Positions 61,582-61,622 of a stretch of 61,622 nucleotides of DNA are shown piece after piece; the stretch's first letter is position 1; the number at the start of each line of letters is the position of its first letter. The stretch is from NCBI GenBank assembly GCA_026391315.1, contig JAPLDT010000010.1, positions 1 through 61,622 on the forward strand. The letters run 5' to 3'. The stretch is from Bacteroidia bacterium (lineage in GTDB: Bacteria > Bacteroidota > Bacteroidia > Bacteroidales > Prolixibacteraceae). Under the pieces are notes generated by a model, which was given only the letters and a program-made list of their open reading frames with translations, was not told where the DNA came from and did no database searches. Position numbers and translations under genes: made by a program.

Positions 61582-61622
61582 ATGGGAAATAATACCGAGT
61601 TGGACTATGCCGGTTACTATGG
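61582..61622 (+). CDS. Possible start of a gene running off the right end
   Basis: ATG at 61582 behind a purine-rich AAGAGGGGAA opens a frame of 13 codons to the window edge (MGNNTELDYAGYY). Too short to judge; listed because the ribosome-binding site is better than most here. Confidence 0.25.
   Translation, partial: MGNNTELDYAGYY

Overview
The window is chromosomal DNA of a Bacteroidota bacterium, most like the Bacteroidales/Marinilabiliales side of the phylum. This is an inference from gene content and signals: a type III glutamine synthetase, DUF4294, DUF3127 and DUF6249 proteins, an M64 peptidase, a NagB-PIG-L fusion, many Tat-exported Gfo/Idh/MocA oxidoreductases, weak Shine-Dalgarno sequences, and promoters of the TAnnTTTG type with TTG about 19-20 nt upstream. 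I found no rRNA, tRNA, CRISPR array or prophage.

Layout. 0.3-4.8 kb: a DPM1-like glycosyltransferase, dihydroorotase, aspartokinase and a BASS-family transporter. 4.9-7.4 kb: a secreted protein of 23 TPR units. 7.8-11.9 kb: a Tat-exported oxidoreductase and a large exported sugar-active protein with a malectin-like C-terminus. 12.1-20.0 kb: Mfd with a coupled DUF4294 gene, a glucosamine-6-phosphate deaminase/PIG-L fusion and a GHL10-type exported hydrolase. 20.1-23.9 kb: GlnN and an M20 dipeptidase. 24.0-24.7 kb: a RAYT-type Y1 transposase beside four REP-like palindromes. 24.9-29.5 kb: a second exported sugar-oxidation set (two more Gfo/Idh proteins, a DUF1080 3-keto-glycoside hydrolase, an HpcH/HpaI aldolase). 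29.8-32.5 kb: ABC-F ATPase and an RlmB-type methyltransferase.

32.8-38.3 kb is a nitrogen island: outer-membrane protein, PII and ammonium channel in one operon, an Lrp/AsnC regulator and a second ammonium channel. A C-rich motif, ATACCCCC, recurs in the non-coding DNA of this island, with a variant before glnN 10 kb away. It may mark a shared nitrogen regulon.

38.3-53 kb holds mostly housekeeping genes: nitroreductase, ECF sigma factor with a small membrane protein, M64 peptidase, MscS channel, a second Lrp, DUF3127, a frameshifted FKBP, ApbE, MnmD, MATE, TsaC/Sua5, ComEC, peptide deformylase and RuvX. 53-59.6 kb is a TetR-controlled RND efflux operon with an operator palindrome against the promoter.

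The right end (59.8-61.5 kb) is accessory DNA: a HepT/MntA toxin-antitoxin pair and, next to it, a unit that looks like an integron-type gene cassette. That unit carries a GNAT-like 175-aa protein coupled by an ATGA overlap to a 56-aa basic protein, followed by a 134-bp structured attC-like element whose outer 9-mer is the exact complement of the 9-mer at the other cassette boundary. This is the best candidate here for a poorly described system. Several dispersed palindromic repeats and a MITE-like element are also described.
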